This document shows, piece by piece, positions 1 through 8,244 of a stretch of DNA of 11,162 nt (its first letter is position 1; every line of letters starts with the position of its first letter). This stretch comes from Bondarzewia mesenterica (Eukaryota; Basidiomycota; Agaricomycetes; Russulales; Bondarzewiaceae), in assembly GCA_004802705.1 (NCBI GenBank), contig SGPL01000813.1:1-11162 (forward strand). The letters are read 5' to 3'. A program made the translations under genes and the position numbers. The notes beneath the pieces were generated by a model, which saw only the letters and a list, made by a program, of their open reading frames with translations, was not told the DNA's origin and made no database searches.

Positions 1-540
1 GGCATAACGTACGAGGTTCTGCCATCGAAGAACCGCCTTTGCGAGGCATTGCATGACGACCTTCGGTCGTTCCTGAGTCAGATATGCCCCGCGCTTGCGG
101 AGCACCAGACTCTTCACGTCCACGTCACCCAAGCACTCCCAGAACTGCTTCCCCAGCACAACGTCGTCGTCGTCTACGCCCGCATCCAGAGTCAAATCCA
201 GCAAGTCCAATCTCTTGCCGGCGCACGCGCGGAAAACGTCACCGAGGGCGGCGAACGATGCACGGGCGTAGATGTGTTTCACGCAGCTGGCTAGCTCGGG
301 AGTCGAGGTAAGGGTCCGAGCTAGCAGGCTTGCGGATCGCGCAGTTTGGATACGGAGCGAGCGGTAGAGGTGAGGGGTGCCGATGCGGTTGAACTTGCGG
401 CAGACGAGGAGCGAGGCGAGGCGGGAGGAGGAGTGGGAAGAGAAGGGAGGGATAAGTGCGTAGAAGAGGATCCGCTCGACGAGCTCCTCAGGCATGTCGC
501 CAAAAGAGGGCCGCAAGTCCTGGGTGGGGCGGGCATGCAT
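1..540 (-). CDS. F-box-like protein, 5' part, runs off the left edge
   Basis: A continuous reading frame of 180 codons enters from the left edge, so its end is not in the window. The chosen start is the ATG at 540-538, because an in-frame TAA lies seven codons upstream; a second in-frame ATG at 495-493 starts directly at the F-box-like segment. Residues 16-60 fit an F-box: MPEELVERIL, then a serine-rich loop, then SLLVCRKFNRIG and TPHLYRSLRI. After it comes the usual basidiomycete continuation with LARTLTSTPELASCVKHI. F-box proteins recruit substrates to SCF ubiquitin ligases through Skp1, and mushrooms carry many of them, often with leucine-rich C-terminal parts; substrate unknown here. A GTACGT near position 9 could be a splice donor, so the last few codons may be intronic. 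The family call is by motif memory and F-box sequences are weakly conserved; the frame itself is solid. Confidence 0.8.
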   Translation of the reverse strand, partial: MHARPTQDLRPSFGDMPEELVERILFYALIPPFSSHSSSRLASLLVCRKFNRIGTPHLYRSLRIQTARSASLLARTLTSTPELASCVKHIYARASFAALGDVFRACAGKRLDLLDLTLDAGVDDDDVVLGKQFWECLGDVDVKSLVLRKRGAYLTQERPKVVMQCLAKAVLRWQNLVRYA

Positions 541-641
541 GGCGTCGAGGCGGCTGAATTACTTTGTACAACGGAGTCGAAAGGCGTACGCTGGCGATGT
601 CGGCGAAGAGAATGGGGTAAAGGGGAGTGATTTGCGATGGC

Positions 642-649
642 TTTATATA
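642..649 (-). promoter_or_regulatory. TATA box of the F-box-like gene
   Basis: On the minus strand this reads TATATAAA, about 100 nt upstream of the ATG at 540. This spacing matches that of the TATA box before the plus-strand gene at 8245. It supports the start chosen for the F-box-like gene. Confidence 0.5.
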
Positions 650-659
650 TGTGCACGTT

Positions 660-1241
660 TGGCGGGAAATTGGAAGCTGATGAATGCAGTGTTTTGAATG
701 GACCGTCCTCTCTCGGTAAGAGCGATGCGCGGATTAAAGAGAGGGGCCTGCGAACGCATCCTGGCGCCTATGCTGATACTGTACGTTACCGATCCCTCAT
801 CCATCCATCTGCTTGTTCTCCCAAACAGCAACCAGCAACGCTTCTCAGCTTCGCTTTATCGGCACGTTTCCATGCAGCTCGATTTGCTATTCCGCACAAA
901 ATCGTTATAACTCGTCAGCCTATTGGCCGGTGGGGTTACTGCGCTGTACGAACTGACTGCAATCCCTGCGCATTGTCAGATGTAAGCCGGTCGGTCAATT
1001 TTTTACGACCAGAATCTCAGTCTCCAAATGGTCAGTCTGGATTCCTCGGCTGTGCCGGCATCATTGATAATGACAGAGAAGATGGAGGACCGTAGAGCAA
1101 CAGAGTGAAGCCAAAAAGGCACTCTACGCAGGCATAGCCTTCCTCCAATTATATGGCTTCTGCATAATTGTCTCTAATTCGACCAACCTGTGCCCATGTA
1201 CAGCCTGCGCAAGTCCTTTTCTAATCCTTTGTCTTCAAGCT
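660..1241. other. Non-coding stretch upstream of the F-box-like gene
   Basis: I see no convincing gene. Open frames on both strands overlap each other and show no recognisable motif. A short tandem repeat of TTCAAGC (about 2.7 copies, 1234-1252) lies at the right end. Confidence 0.4.
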
Positions 1242-1856
1242 TCAAGCTTCAACTCGCTCACCGCCTTTAGGAAGGTCCAGGATCTGAGAACGCCGCCACT
1301 GATTCGTTGTCTCGGCAGGACCCACCTGACGGGCCCTCAGATTCAAATGGTCTTCGAAATCTGATGGTGTTTCCCCTCCGGCAGACTCTTTGACAGCAGG
1401 TACGCGCTCGGGGCTCGGGGCCTCCAGAGTCTCCGCCGACCCCCTCGAAGAGTCGGTTTTAACGGTCTGCCCATGTATCCCCAGTTGCGTCCTGTTATGC
1501 AACGATATTTGCCGACACACACGCAGTCCTCGCCACAGGCCGTAAATCAGTCATTAGATCATCACAAGCAGGCAGTGATCCTCGGGCAGCGGGCTCGTCG
1601 GTCATCTAAATATTCGGGGGCGGTGCGCCCATGACTTCATGCGTATAGACCTGCCGTCTTGCTTGGCCTTTTCAACTGAAACAGAAACGATGGGCTTGAG
1701 GGTCAATATGTACATGGTTGCGGGGTGAGAGGTCTCGAATTTGACTTCAATAAACGTGACCTGCCACGACGCGGGCGAGACGGGTCTGACGCTGTCTGAC
1801 AGACTCGAATCAGACCAATAATTGGTGTTACGGGAAGGGCAGACGGGAATGGACAT
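1242..1856 (-). CDS. Possible two-exon gene of unknown function
   Basis: Two coding-like frames lie in tandem on the minus strand. The first starts at the ATG at 1856-1854 and reads MSIPVCPSRNTNYWSDSS, then includes SWQVTFIEVKFETS and VSVEKAKQDGR. A donor in phase 2 (cag|GTCTAT, near 1649) can join an acceptor (ACAG near 1492) in the matching phase. That leads to TQLGIHGQTVKTDSSRGS and a Glu/Pro/Ser-rich segment. The inferred intron is about 160 nt, longer than the others in this window. A later GTGGGT donor near 1318 could mean that coding continues or ends elsewhere. No domain is recognised. The amino acid composition looks coding-like, but this could be chance or a gene remnant. Confidence 0.22.
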
Positions 1857-2273
1857 ATGGACATTGACAACGTCGAAGGTCTAGAGGTATGTACGGTGTA
1901 TTTCCGAGGCGCTATGTTACAGAGGGTCGGGGTGAGCCTGAATACATCCTTGTTGCAGCCGCAAAAGGATCCCGTCGTGTTTCATTCTTGTGTTCCGCGA
2001 TTTGCCTTTGTCAAGTCCCACCCGGTGCAAGAGCTGAGTGATCATCCGTTCATCGAGACTGAAGCCGCACAACGTTCCAGAATGTACGGAGAAGGGGACA
2101 GAGATTTTCAGCAGGTACCGCGTCCGAGGGCAGTGGTGCACGATTTACCCATGCGTCTGACCCGAGGACGGGTATGCGGGTACGGAAGCACAAATAGAAA
2201 AAGCACGAGTATATCCCGTCGAAGGCGGGTGTTTTCGTCGACAGAAGCGGGCGTTGATGCGGACGGGCGATAG
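1857..2273 (+). CDS. Possible ORF of unknown function
   Basis: A 138-codon frame opens with MDIDNVEGLE and is followed at once by GTATGT, a canonical fungal donor. An acceptor (TTGCAG near 1958) keeps the frame and gives PQKDPVVFHSCVPRFAF and then TEAAQRSRMYGEGDRDFQQ. Because both the spliced and unspliced readings stay open, the model is not decided. A CCAAT-type palindrome (CCAATAATTGG, 1815-1825) lies about 35 nt before the ATG. The start abuts the start of the opposite-strand candidate at 1856. No family is recognised, and the 3' half becomes Arg-rich and looks less like coding. Confidence 0.2.
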   Translation: MDIDNVEGLEVCTVYFRGAMLQRVGVSLNTSLLQPQKDPVVFHSCVPRFAFVKSHPVQELSDHPFIETEAAQRSRMYGEGDRDFQQVPRPRAVVHDLPMRLTRGRVCGYGSTNRKSTSISRRRRVFSSTEAGVDADGR

Positions 2274-4182
2274 TGAGGGGCTTCAAGAGCACTTGTATTG
2301 GGTGACCTACAGTCTGTCCACAAACCGCACAAGGCAGAACGGCAAGAAGACTAAAACTTGAATTGAAGTCGAGGTCATGGGAGAAAACGAGAAGAGACAC
2401 CAAAGCTAGTTCAGAAAGCAGACGGCCTAAGCGGTCCCCATTGCATCGAACGAACCAAGGTTTTTTGGTCCCTCTTCCGTCGCCAATTGTGAGGACGTCT
2501 TCACCTTGGCCACAACCTCGGGATCGGCAATCGTATATTCCTACGCTCGCTCATACTGTATTGTCCGCCAGGCGGACTCCAAGAAAGTCATAAAAGCCGA
2601 TGCTCTTGCTTAGGCCGGCGATGAAGTTTCGGTAGGTGTTCAGAATAGCCGGCCGACTCGGACGTCGCCGCGCGGGACGACGATGAACTTCCTGAGTCCT
2701 CTGCTGCGCCGATCGGAATCCCAAGTTCCAACACATCGTTTTCCAAGGTCTCTTCTATGGGCCTCCAGCTTCAGCTTCAGCACTCCAGCCCGATGTATGA
2801 CCTTCCTTTGCTTTCCACCAAAGGCAACCAATACCTTGGCTACTGCTAGAACGTCGCCTTCAATTATGAATTCCGCATACATTTATTCGGCGTTCGATTT
2901 TTAATTTCGCCTATGGTCATGACGCATCGCGCATTCAATTCAGTTCTGCCCCACGGCGGGACTCGGAAGCATACTTATTGCAAGCATCTCGTCTGCATCT
3001 TGCTCGCAATTGACTCGGATCGCGGACTCGGAGGCTTCCATGCCACGTCGACTCGCATCACTTTGCTCTTTTTCCCAGTATTCTCTCGGTTATTCGCCCA
3101 ACCAACGTTGTCGGTTGATATCCGATCTTTCTTCTTCAAGCTAAGTTCTCATTTTGATGTCTCTGACTTGCAAATTTGTCGCAGCCGTCGGCCGACACTG
3201 ACACTATTGCCGCACCTACGCTCCTTCAGGCTTCATCTACGTCTCGCTTGTCTCACTCGCCGGGCTGACTCGTAGGCCTCATTAAAACGAACAGAAGGCG
3301 CAAAGGTAGACCGAGAGACCAAGGTTACAGTCTTTGACGGTTCTGAATGGTATGAGCATATCACGATCGGCGTAAAGGGAATTAACGATTCAATATACGT
3401 CCTCCGACGAATTGGCTTCAAGTTAGCTTTCATTAATTAACAGCGTGCGTCTCAGCCGCGACTGTCTGGATCTCTTCTTGCTCGGCTGGCATTCAGTCTC
3501 GCTTTGCGGATCGCTCGCATGTTTTTGGGTATGATTTAATGAGCTGGAGGGCTCCATGGCTCACACAGTATCTTTGGGCTTACATTGGAGAGTGCACAAT
3601 GGGCCCAAGCGGACTGGTATATCCCTGTGCGTTCGCCAACTGCATTTTTGTGCACCATAGCCTCTGCACGGGGAACGTCATAGGTATGTTGCACGCGTAT
3701 GGCCAAGCCGGTGCTCTCAAAAATGCTGCAGGCTGCGACGTTTCCACCACAGAAAGCACTGCCAGACTGGCCGGACTCTGTTGAGTTGTCTTAATGCCAA
3801 AAACGCGTGTGTTCCCCGTTGGCATGCGAGGCTTTTGTTTTTTTTTGTATCCTTTTTATTGTCCAGCAGGGTTACGGTACCCTATGACGGACATATACAG
3901 ACGAGTAGTACAAGATAAACCCATGCCGCCTGCCCGATCCGCGTTTTCGGCTTTGTGAAAACTGGGTGTGATTCGTGGTTACCGACGACGTATTGGTGGC
4001 GACGGTGAGCGTTCAAGTATGTACCTAGGCGCCGAAGCGCCAGAGCACGGGGGGAAGGGAGTGGGGATATGATGTGAGGGATTGCCGTTGTGATTGTGAG
4101 GAAGGGTAGGGTGGTGGTGTTGCCTGCGGGTGATGTGGTGAAGTGTTGATGTGGCGTGGCGATCGGGTTCGAGTGGCGGATA
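2274..4182. other. Region without an identifiable gene
   Basis: The only coding-like piece is a minus-strand frame at 2640-2882 beginning MYAEFIIEGDVLAVAKVLVA. It is 80 codons long, rich in alternating hydrophobic and basic residues, and unrecognised. Other open frames (2913-3275 plus; 3539-3784 plus with a mirror frame on the minus strand) have no supporting splice signals or motifs. The region also holds clustered GACTCG hexamers (2655-3272), a T9 run at 3838-3846, and a G-rich, C-poor block at 4049-4180 that ends at the left end of the transposon. It may be intergenic DNA or an old decayed insertion. Confidence 0.4.
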
Positions 4183-4183
4183 G

Positions 4184-4199
4184 CATCATCAGGAAAAAG
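4184..4199 (+). repeat. Left terminal inverted repeat
   Basis: CATCATCAGGAAAAAG is an exact complement of 10742-10757. Similarity extends two bases outward as TA plus one mismatch, and stops within a few bases inward. It lies about 250 nt beyond the stop codon of the transposase. Confidence 0.75.
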
Positions 4200-4208
4200 G
4201 CGATTTGG

Positions 4209-4263
4209 CCATAGTTCGCCGGTCAGCTTTGTTTACCAATAGTGCAAAGATTGCTCACCATAG
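4209..4263. repeat. Left subterminal motif cluster
   Basis: CCATAG occurs at 4209-4214 and 4258-4263, with ACCAATAGTGC at 4235-4245 between them. Complementary copies (CTATGG, TATTGGT) occur at comparable distances from the right terminus. These are candidates for transposase or accessory-protein binding sites. The motifs are short, so each one alone is weak. Confidence 0.4.
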
Positions 4264-4327
4264 ACTCGGCCGACGGAAATATAGGTGTCTAGAGGCCGCG
4301 GCGAGACCTACGTTGGAAATGTTGATA

Positions 4328-4385
4328 TATAGAGCGCCCTGGAAACAATCTTGCGCACCTGATTGTTTCTGAGGTCGGCTCTATC
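4328..4385. repeat. Nested hairpin in the left end of the element
   Basis: The inner arms GAAACAATC (4342-4350) and GATTGTTTC (4361-4369) are perfect 9-bp complements around a 10-nt loop. The outer arms ATAGAGC (4328-4334) and GCTCTAT (4379-4385) pair outside them. A separate 12-bp perfect palindrome, TACTATATAGTA, lies at 4415-4426. The structure lies downstream of the transposase stop codon, so it could serve as a subterminal recognition structure or shape the transcript 3' end. Confidence 0.55.
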
Positions 4386-4450
4386 GGCTATATGTGCAAC
4401 GAAAAACTATGAGTTACTATATAGTATCTTAGACAAAGCATAGTAGGGAT

Positions 4451-7400
4451 TTATTTAAGCTGAGAAAATGTATCGACATGGATGTACGGATTCAAGAAAA
4501 ATTGAGTGGCCTTCTCCAGAACATTGTGCGTTGAAAAGGTTTTATCAATGGGATTTCCACATTTCGCCATAAGATGACAGCCAAGAACGAGGTCGTGAAT
4601 GGATACAACCTCCGCATTGCGCCGGTGATGACGGGTGCTACGCTTGACGATGTGCATCCCCGTGAGTGGATCAGGGCGGCCCAGAGGAGTGAACCATTCA
4701 ATATATGCGAGTGGATGAGAAAGCTTGCCGAATTGCGAGGGAAGGTCGAAAATGATGCGGACTTGAGCTGGACGAAGACCTGATGAATATAACTGCATGT
4801 CAGTCTCTATGATAGATTAGATTAAGTATAACAGATGCACCTGCAAATCCCACACCCGCTTGATATTCCTCTCTATCCTCAATGACCAAAGCTATGTCGA
4901 ATTGTCCTACAGTTGCCGATTTTCGGCCTCGACTGGGAACTGCTGGAGTGGTCCGAATTCGGTTTGTTCTTGTCTGATTGCTGAGGTAATGGTTTGCTGG
5001 CAATGTGAGTTTCAGTTGGCGATACACGTTGAAGCGATCAAGTGAGTTTGGTGAGATTGGACAAGCAGGAATGGCTTCTCGCAGATAAGTGGAAAGCGCC
5101 AGCATGAAATCAACTGCGCCAAACTGTGTAGAGAGATGTTCGACGGACAAGCCTCGAAAGGCCGGGGTTTTTGCGACATGCCAAGAGGGTGTTGAGATAG
5201 TGACTGTGCTAGCCACGTCCACGACAGAAGGTTGATCCACAGTCAACCCCGATTCTTCGTCTTTATCGTCTTCACCGTCATGCTCATCGATCCCACCACT
5301 TTCATCATTGGTTCCTCCATTCAGAAACCCCGGTAGCATCTCATTCAACCAGATAAGGTACGACTCCTTCAACCACATAGCTTCTTGACGCTGAAGCCAC
5401 ATGGCCATTTGTTCCATGTAGTCGCATTTGTTGCTGGCACGGTACGCGGCCTTGGCACAATCGATGTGAAGATGTTCTGGGGATTCGGTATTGTACCCGT
5501 CAAGGCTTCCAAGCGAGCGAATGGCCTCAAGATAGTGGAGGATAGCATGCAGCTTAGGTATGTTGAAATGCTCTCGGATTCCAAGCTCGATGAAGATGTC
5601 CTTGTGTTCGTGAAACGTTTTCAGGCATTTTTCGAGTGCGGCAAGTGTCGTGGAGGTGTGAAGTTGGAATTGGGAGTAATATATGAAGTCGAGAACGGCT
5701 CGAGCAACAGTAAGCACCTCTGCGTTCACTGCTCCAGCCAAAACACCTAAAAAAACCTTTTGCATCTCTTTATGCTCAGTTCCTGTCCATTGCGTCACAA
5801 ACGATATGCCCTTCTTAAAGTGGCGAAGACCTGGATATGACGACATTGCCTTAAAGTGCGCATCCAGCTCAGCTTCACCAACGACTGCTGTACACCACTT
5901 GACGAGGTGGTCCTTGAACATGCCCTTGTGGAGTTGATGAAGAAGATCCGGTGTAAAGCATTGGAAGATGTTGCAATGAGGTAGGTCTTTCCAAAATGGT
6001 TGGTAAACAGCGCGGAGACCGTATTCATCAAATTTGACAGGATCGCCTCCTTTTCGATGCTCCTCGAGGATTTCGAGTGTTGTTTCTGGGTCTCGGTAAA
6101 GTGATTTGACATAGTTTCCACGATTATCAGGGCTGACTGTACAGCGTGGACAGCGGTTCTCCATACAGCAACCCACAAGGCACTGTTCAGGATAGTCGGC
6201 AACATAGGCAGCCAGGATAAGATAGAGAAGTCGGATGAATCCGTCACCGCATGTAATCTCGACGCCATCTGTCCCGGCCTTTCTGAGCGACTCCAGAATT
6301 TTGGACATGCAAAAATGGAATAGGCGATAACCGGCGAGTGAACGAGTGGACTCTTTATAGCATTCGAGCTTTGCGACTGGTAAGTAGCCCAAGAGTATTA
6401 TTGCGTGAGTGGATGGCTGACGTCGGACTTCTTTTGAGATGTTTCCAAGGGTCAAATACACTGGCCACGCAGACTTATCACCCTGGAAGACTGAAAGCTG
6501 AGTCTTGTCCGAAGATAGAATGATAGATGCGACTGCGGCACCATCCGGTAAGTTATCCTGCCGCTCAATGTCAATTTTTATTCATCGTCACACTGCAGGT
6601 TGACCTCACCTGCGTTTTCCACCACCAATCACCTGTCCACATCTCCTCGAACATCCTATCGGCTCCTGCCTTGTCGGAATATACACGCTCAGGTGTGTAA
6701 GATGTAAAGTTTTTGAAGGCAGGATTTGATAACAGCCCCTTCACGCAGTCGACGGGATCTCGAAACCACAACTCCAAATTTTCGACCATTGGCTTTCCGT
6801 CCTCTCCGAGCTGGTCTCCAACAGCTTCGATGGTCTCGCAATGCCATTCTGGGCCAGTTGGCAGCTGATCGACTTTCGTAAGGTATGAATAGCTGTTGTG
6901 GAATGACAGGCCGCTTCGATCTCTCACCTATTGTCTGATTAGTCTAACAGGTTTCGAAGTCGTTTGAATAGGAATCCTACAATTGGAAGTTTCAGGAATT
7001 CATCAATCGCCTTGTGCCCAACCCGTTGTGACAGCCATCTTGATAGCTGCCATTCTTCTTCGCTCGCAAATGGTGCCCAGTTGTTTTCTCCGCGCTCAGT
7101 TTGCTCCTCCAATAACATCGTAAACTGGGTCTTGCCTTCTCCAATCGGCGTGCCAACAGGGCGAGGGTATACTTCAACAAAGCGACCACTATTTTTCCTA
7201 CGGCGGATATCGTCTTCATCTTCAACATCTTCAACACGAGCGCGTTTCGAAGAACTTGGGGTTGCATTGGGAACGAACGAGTGTGAGTCATCCCAGTTGC
7301 TCGTGGTATCGAAAACAGATGGGCCGGGCTCTGGGTGCATAGTAGAATCGTGTTTGCGAGCATTCTGTTTCAACCTAGGCTGAATGCTGATGATGTCTTG

Positions 7401-7511
7401 TTCCCAGTTCGTCTTGCACTTTCGTGTAGCCGCAATATGTCGCTTCACCGCAGAATCTGACTGGAGCTCCTTGCCACAATAGTCGCATCGATAAGAAGGA
7501 CGAGGAGGCAT
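4451..7511 (-). CDS. Plavaka transposase (four exons, apparently intact)
   Basis: Model: exons 7511-6981, 6927-6610, 6557-4841 and 4779-4451 (964 aa). The introns are 53, 52 and 61 nt: 6928-6980 and 6558-6609 in phase 0, and 4780-4840 in phase 1. The start is the ATG at 7511-7509. Residues 9-32 form a C2HC zinc finger (C-X2-C-X12-H-X6-C: C9, C12, H25, C32). Then come WAPF and FLKLPI (to 177), SGLSFHNSYSYL, GDWWWKTQ, SSDKTQLSVFQGDKSAWPVY, CGDG (D388), DYPEQCLVGCC and the CPRC knuckle (419-422). These are followed by PDLLHQLHKG (D487), NTESPEHLH (E641/E644), an acidic linker near 697-723, and a C-terminal part with LRPAQVRIIFDLP and AYIEWFTPLG. Plavaka proteins are DDE-type DNA transposases abundant in agaricomycetes and usually of about this length. 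D388, D487 and E641 or E644 are my candidates for the catalytic acids, not proven. The last intron could alternatively use a donor 13 nt earlier with an acceptor at CATGCAG, changing only a few residues. No frameshift or stop was found. Confidence 0.92.
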
Positions 7512-7597
7512 AGCATGCAATTTGGCACAAGGTATGTTCGATACTGGTCTGTCTGTACATTCAGTCGTTCAAAATTCCAACAAGTTCTAGACTTACA

Positions 7598-7614
7598 TCG
7601 GACATTCTGTCCGA
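7598..7614. promoter_or_regulatory. Palindrome upstream of the transposase
   Basis: TCGGACATTCTGTCCGA has perfect 7-bp arms around 3 nt and lies 87 nt upstream of the transposase ATG. A dyad at this position is a plausible binding site for a dimeric regulator or for the transposase zinc finger itself. No experimental or family evidence supports this. Confidence 0.35.
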
Positions 7615-8145
7615 CTGATACAACCACTCCCACCCGCCGGCACTGCTGCTGCCCCTCAACATCGCGCGCTCACAGCCTCTTGGCAGGTCTCGCATCAACC
7701 TGACCATCATTGGACTCTTGCCTCTCCACATGAACCTTCGACGAACCTCACTTCGGATCGTCTGCCGTATCGTCCATCCCTCGTGCGCACTTCTGCGTAA
7801 GACGTAGCCCCATAATGCGTCGAACCACCATCTTCTCAGCTGGCACGTACTCGCGTTCCCAACTCAGTGGGCGGCCTGGCACGTCCTTGAACCCCGTGAT
7901 TGCGGTTGCCCGTCCATCCCGTCTCCCCTGCATCTCTGCCTGCCACGCTCGGCATCGGACCTTTTTCGGGAATGTCCTGGAGCAAATTTTTTTTTCTCTA
8001 TTTGTCATCACCAAGCTTTGGGATTTCGGGTCGCTTCGCACTTTGTTCCCCACCCACCAACACGCTCACTGACTGTGCCGCTCACTGATCATGCTCCTCG
8101 CTGTTCATTTGCTATTAAGCCCTAGTTGAGGGTTACCGGCTATGG

Positions 8146-8152
8146 TATATAA
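8146..8152 (+). promoter_or_regulatory. TATA box of the DUF6532-like gene
   Basis: TATATAA lies 99 nt before the ATG at 8245. A pyrimidine-rich stretch (around 8180-8197) follows at the usual initiation distance. It supports the choice of the 8245 start. Confidence 0.55.
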
Positions 8153-8244
8153 GGTGAGCGAGGTTCTTTCGATCTGCCTGCAAATTTTCCTTCTTTAACG
8201 CTACGGCTAGTGCCCAAAACGAACCCCAACAATCAAGTGAGACT

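Larger units (their letters stand above)
7512..8244. promoter_or_regulatory. Divergent promoter region between the two transposon genes
   Basis: This 733-bp spacer separates the transposase start (minus, 7511) from the DUF6532-like start (plus, 8245). It is pyrimidine-rich on the plus strand and contains a T9 run near 7988. It also holds a 17-bp palindrome at 7598-7614 on the transposase side and a TATA box at 8146-8152 on the other. Short open frames on both strands show no motifs, and I consider them chance. A shared region would allow co-expression of the two genes. Confidence 0.5.

Noticed and set aside
321..656. Minus-strand frame of 111 codons starting MHIYKAIANH
   Set aside because: It overlaps the F-box-like gene in another frame, covers its TATA box, and is Ser/Pro/Thr-rich as expected for a shadow frame.
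4049..4080. Canonical G-quadruplex
   Set aside because: The G runs are present but one loop is about 11 nt, so it does not meet the usual definition.
4161..4178. GGTTCGAG resembling the B box of a tRNA gene
   Set aside because: The T-stem does not pair and there is no A box or acceptor stem at the right distance.
5385..5750. Plus-strand frame of 121 codons opposite the transposase, and similar frames at 5683-5937 and 6964-7383
   Set aside because: They are antisense shadows of transposase exons, with no motifs or splice logic of their own.
7518..7520. TTG or a more upstream start for the transposase
   Set aside because: The ATG at 7511-7509 is followed directly by the zinc finger, and nuclear fungal genes rarely start at TTG.
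7748..8072. Open frames on both strands in the spacer between the two transposon genes
   Set aside because: They overlap each other, lack motifs, and lie in a pyrimidine-rich promoter-like spacer.
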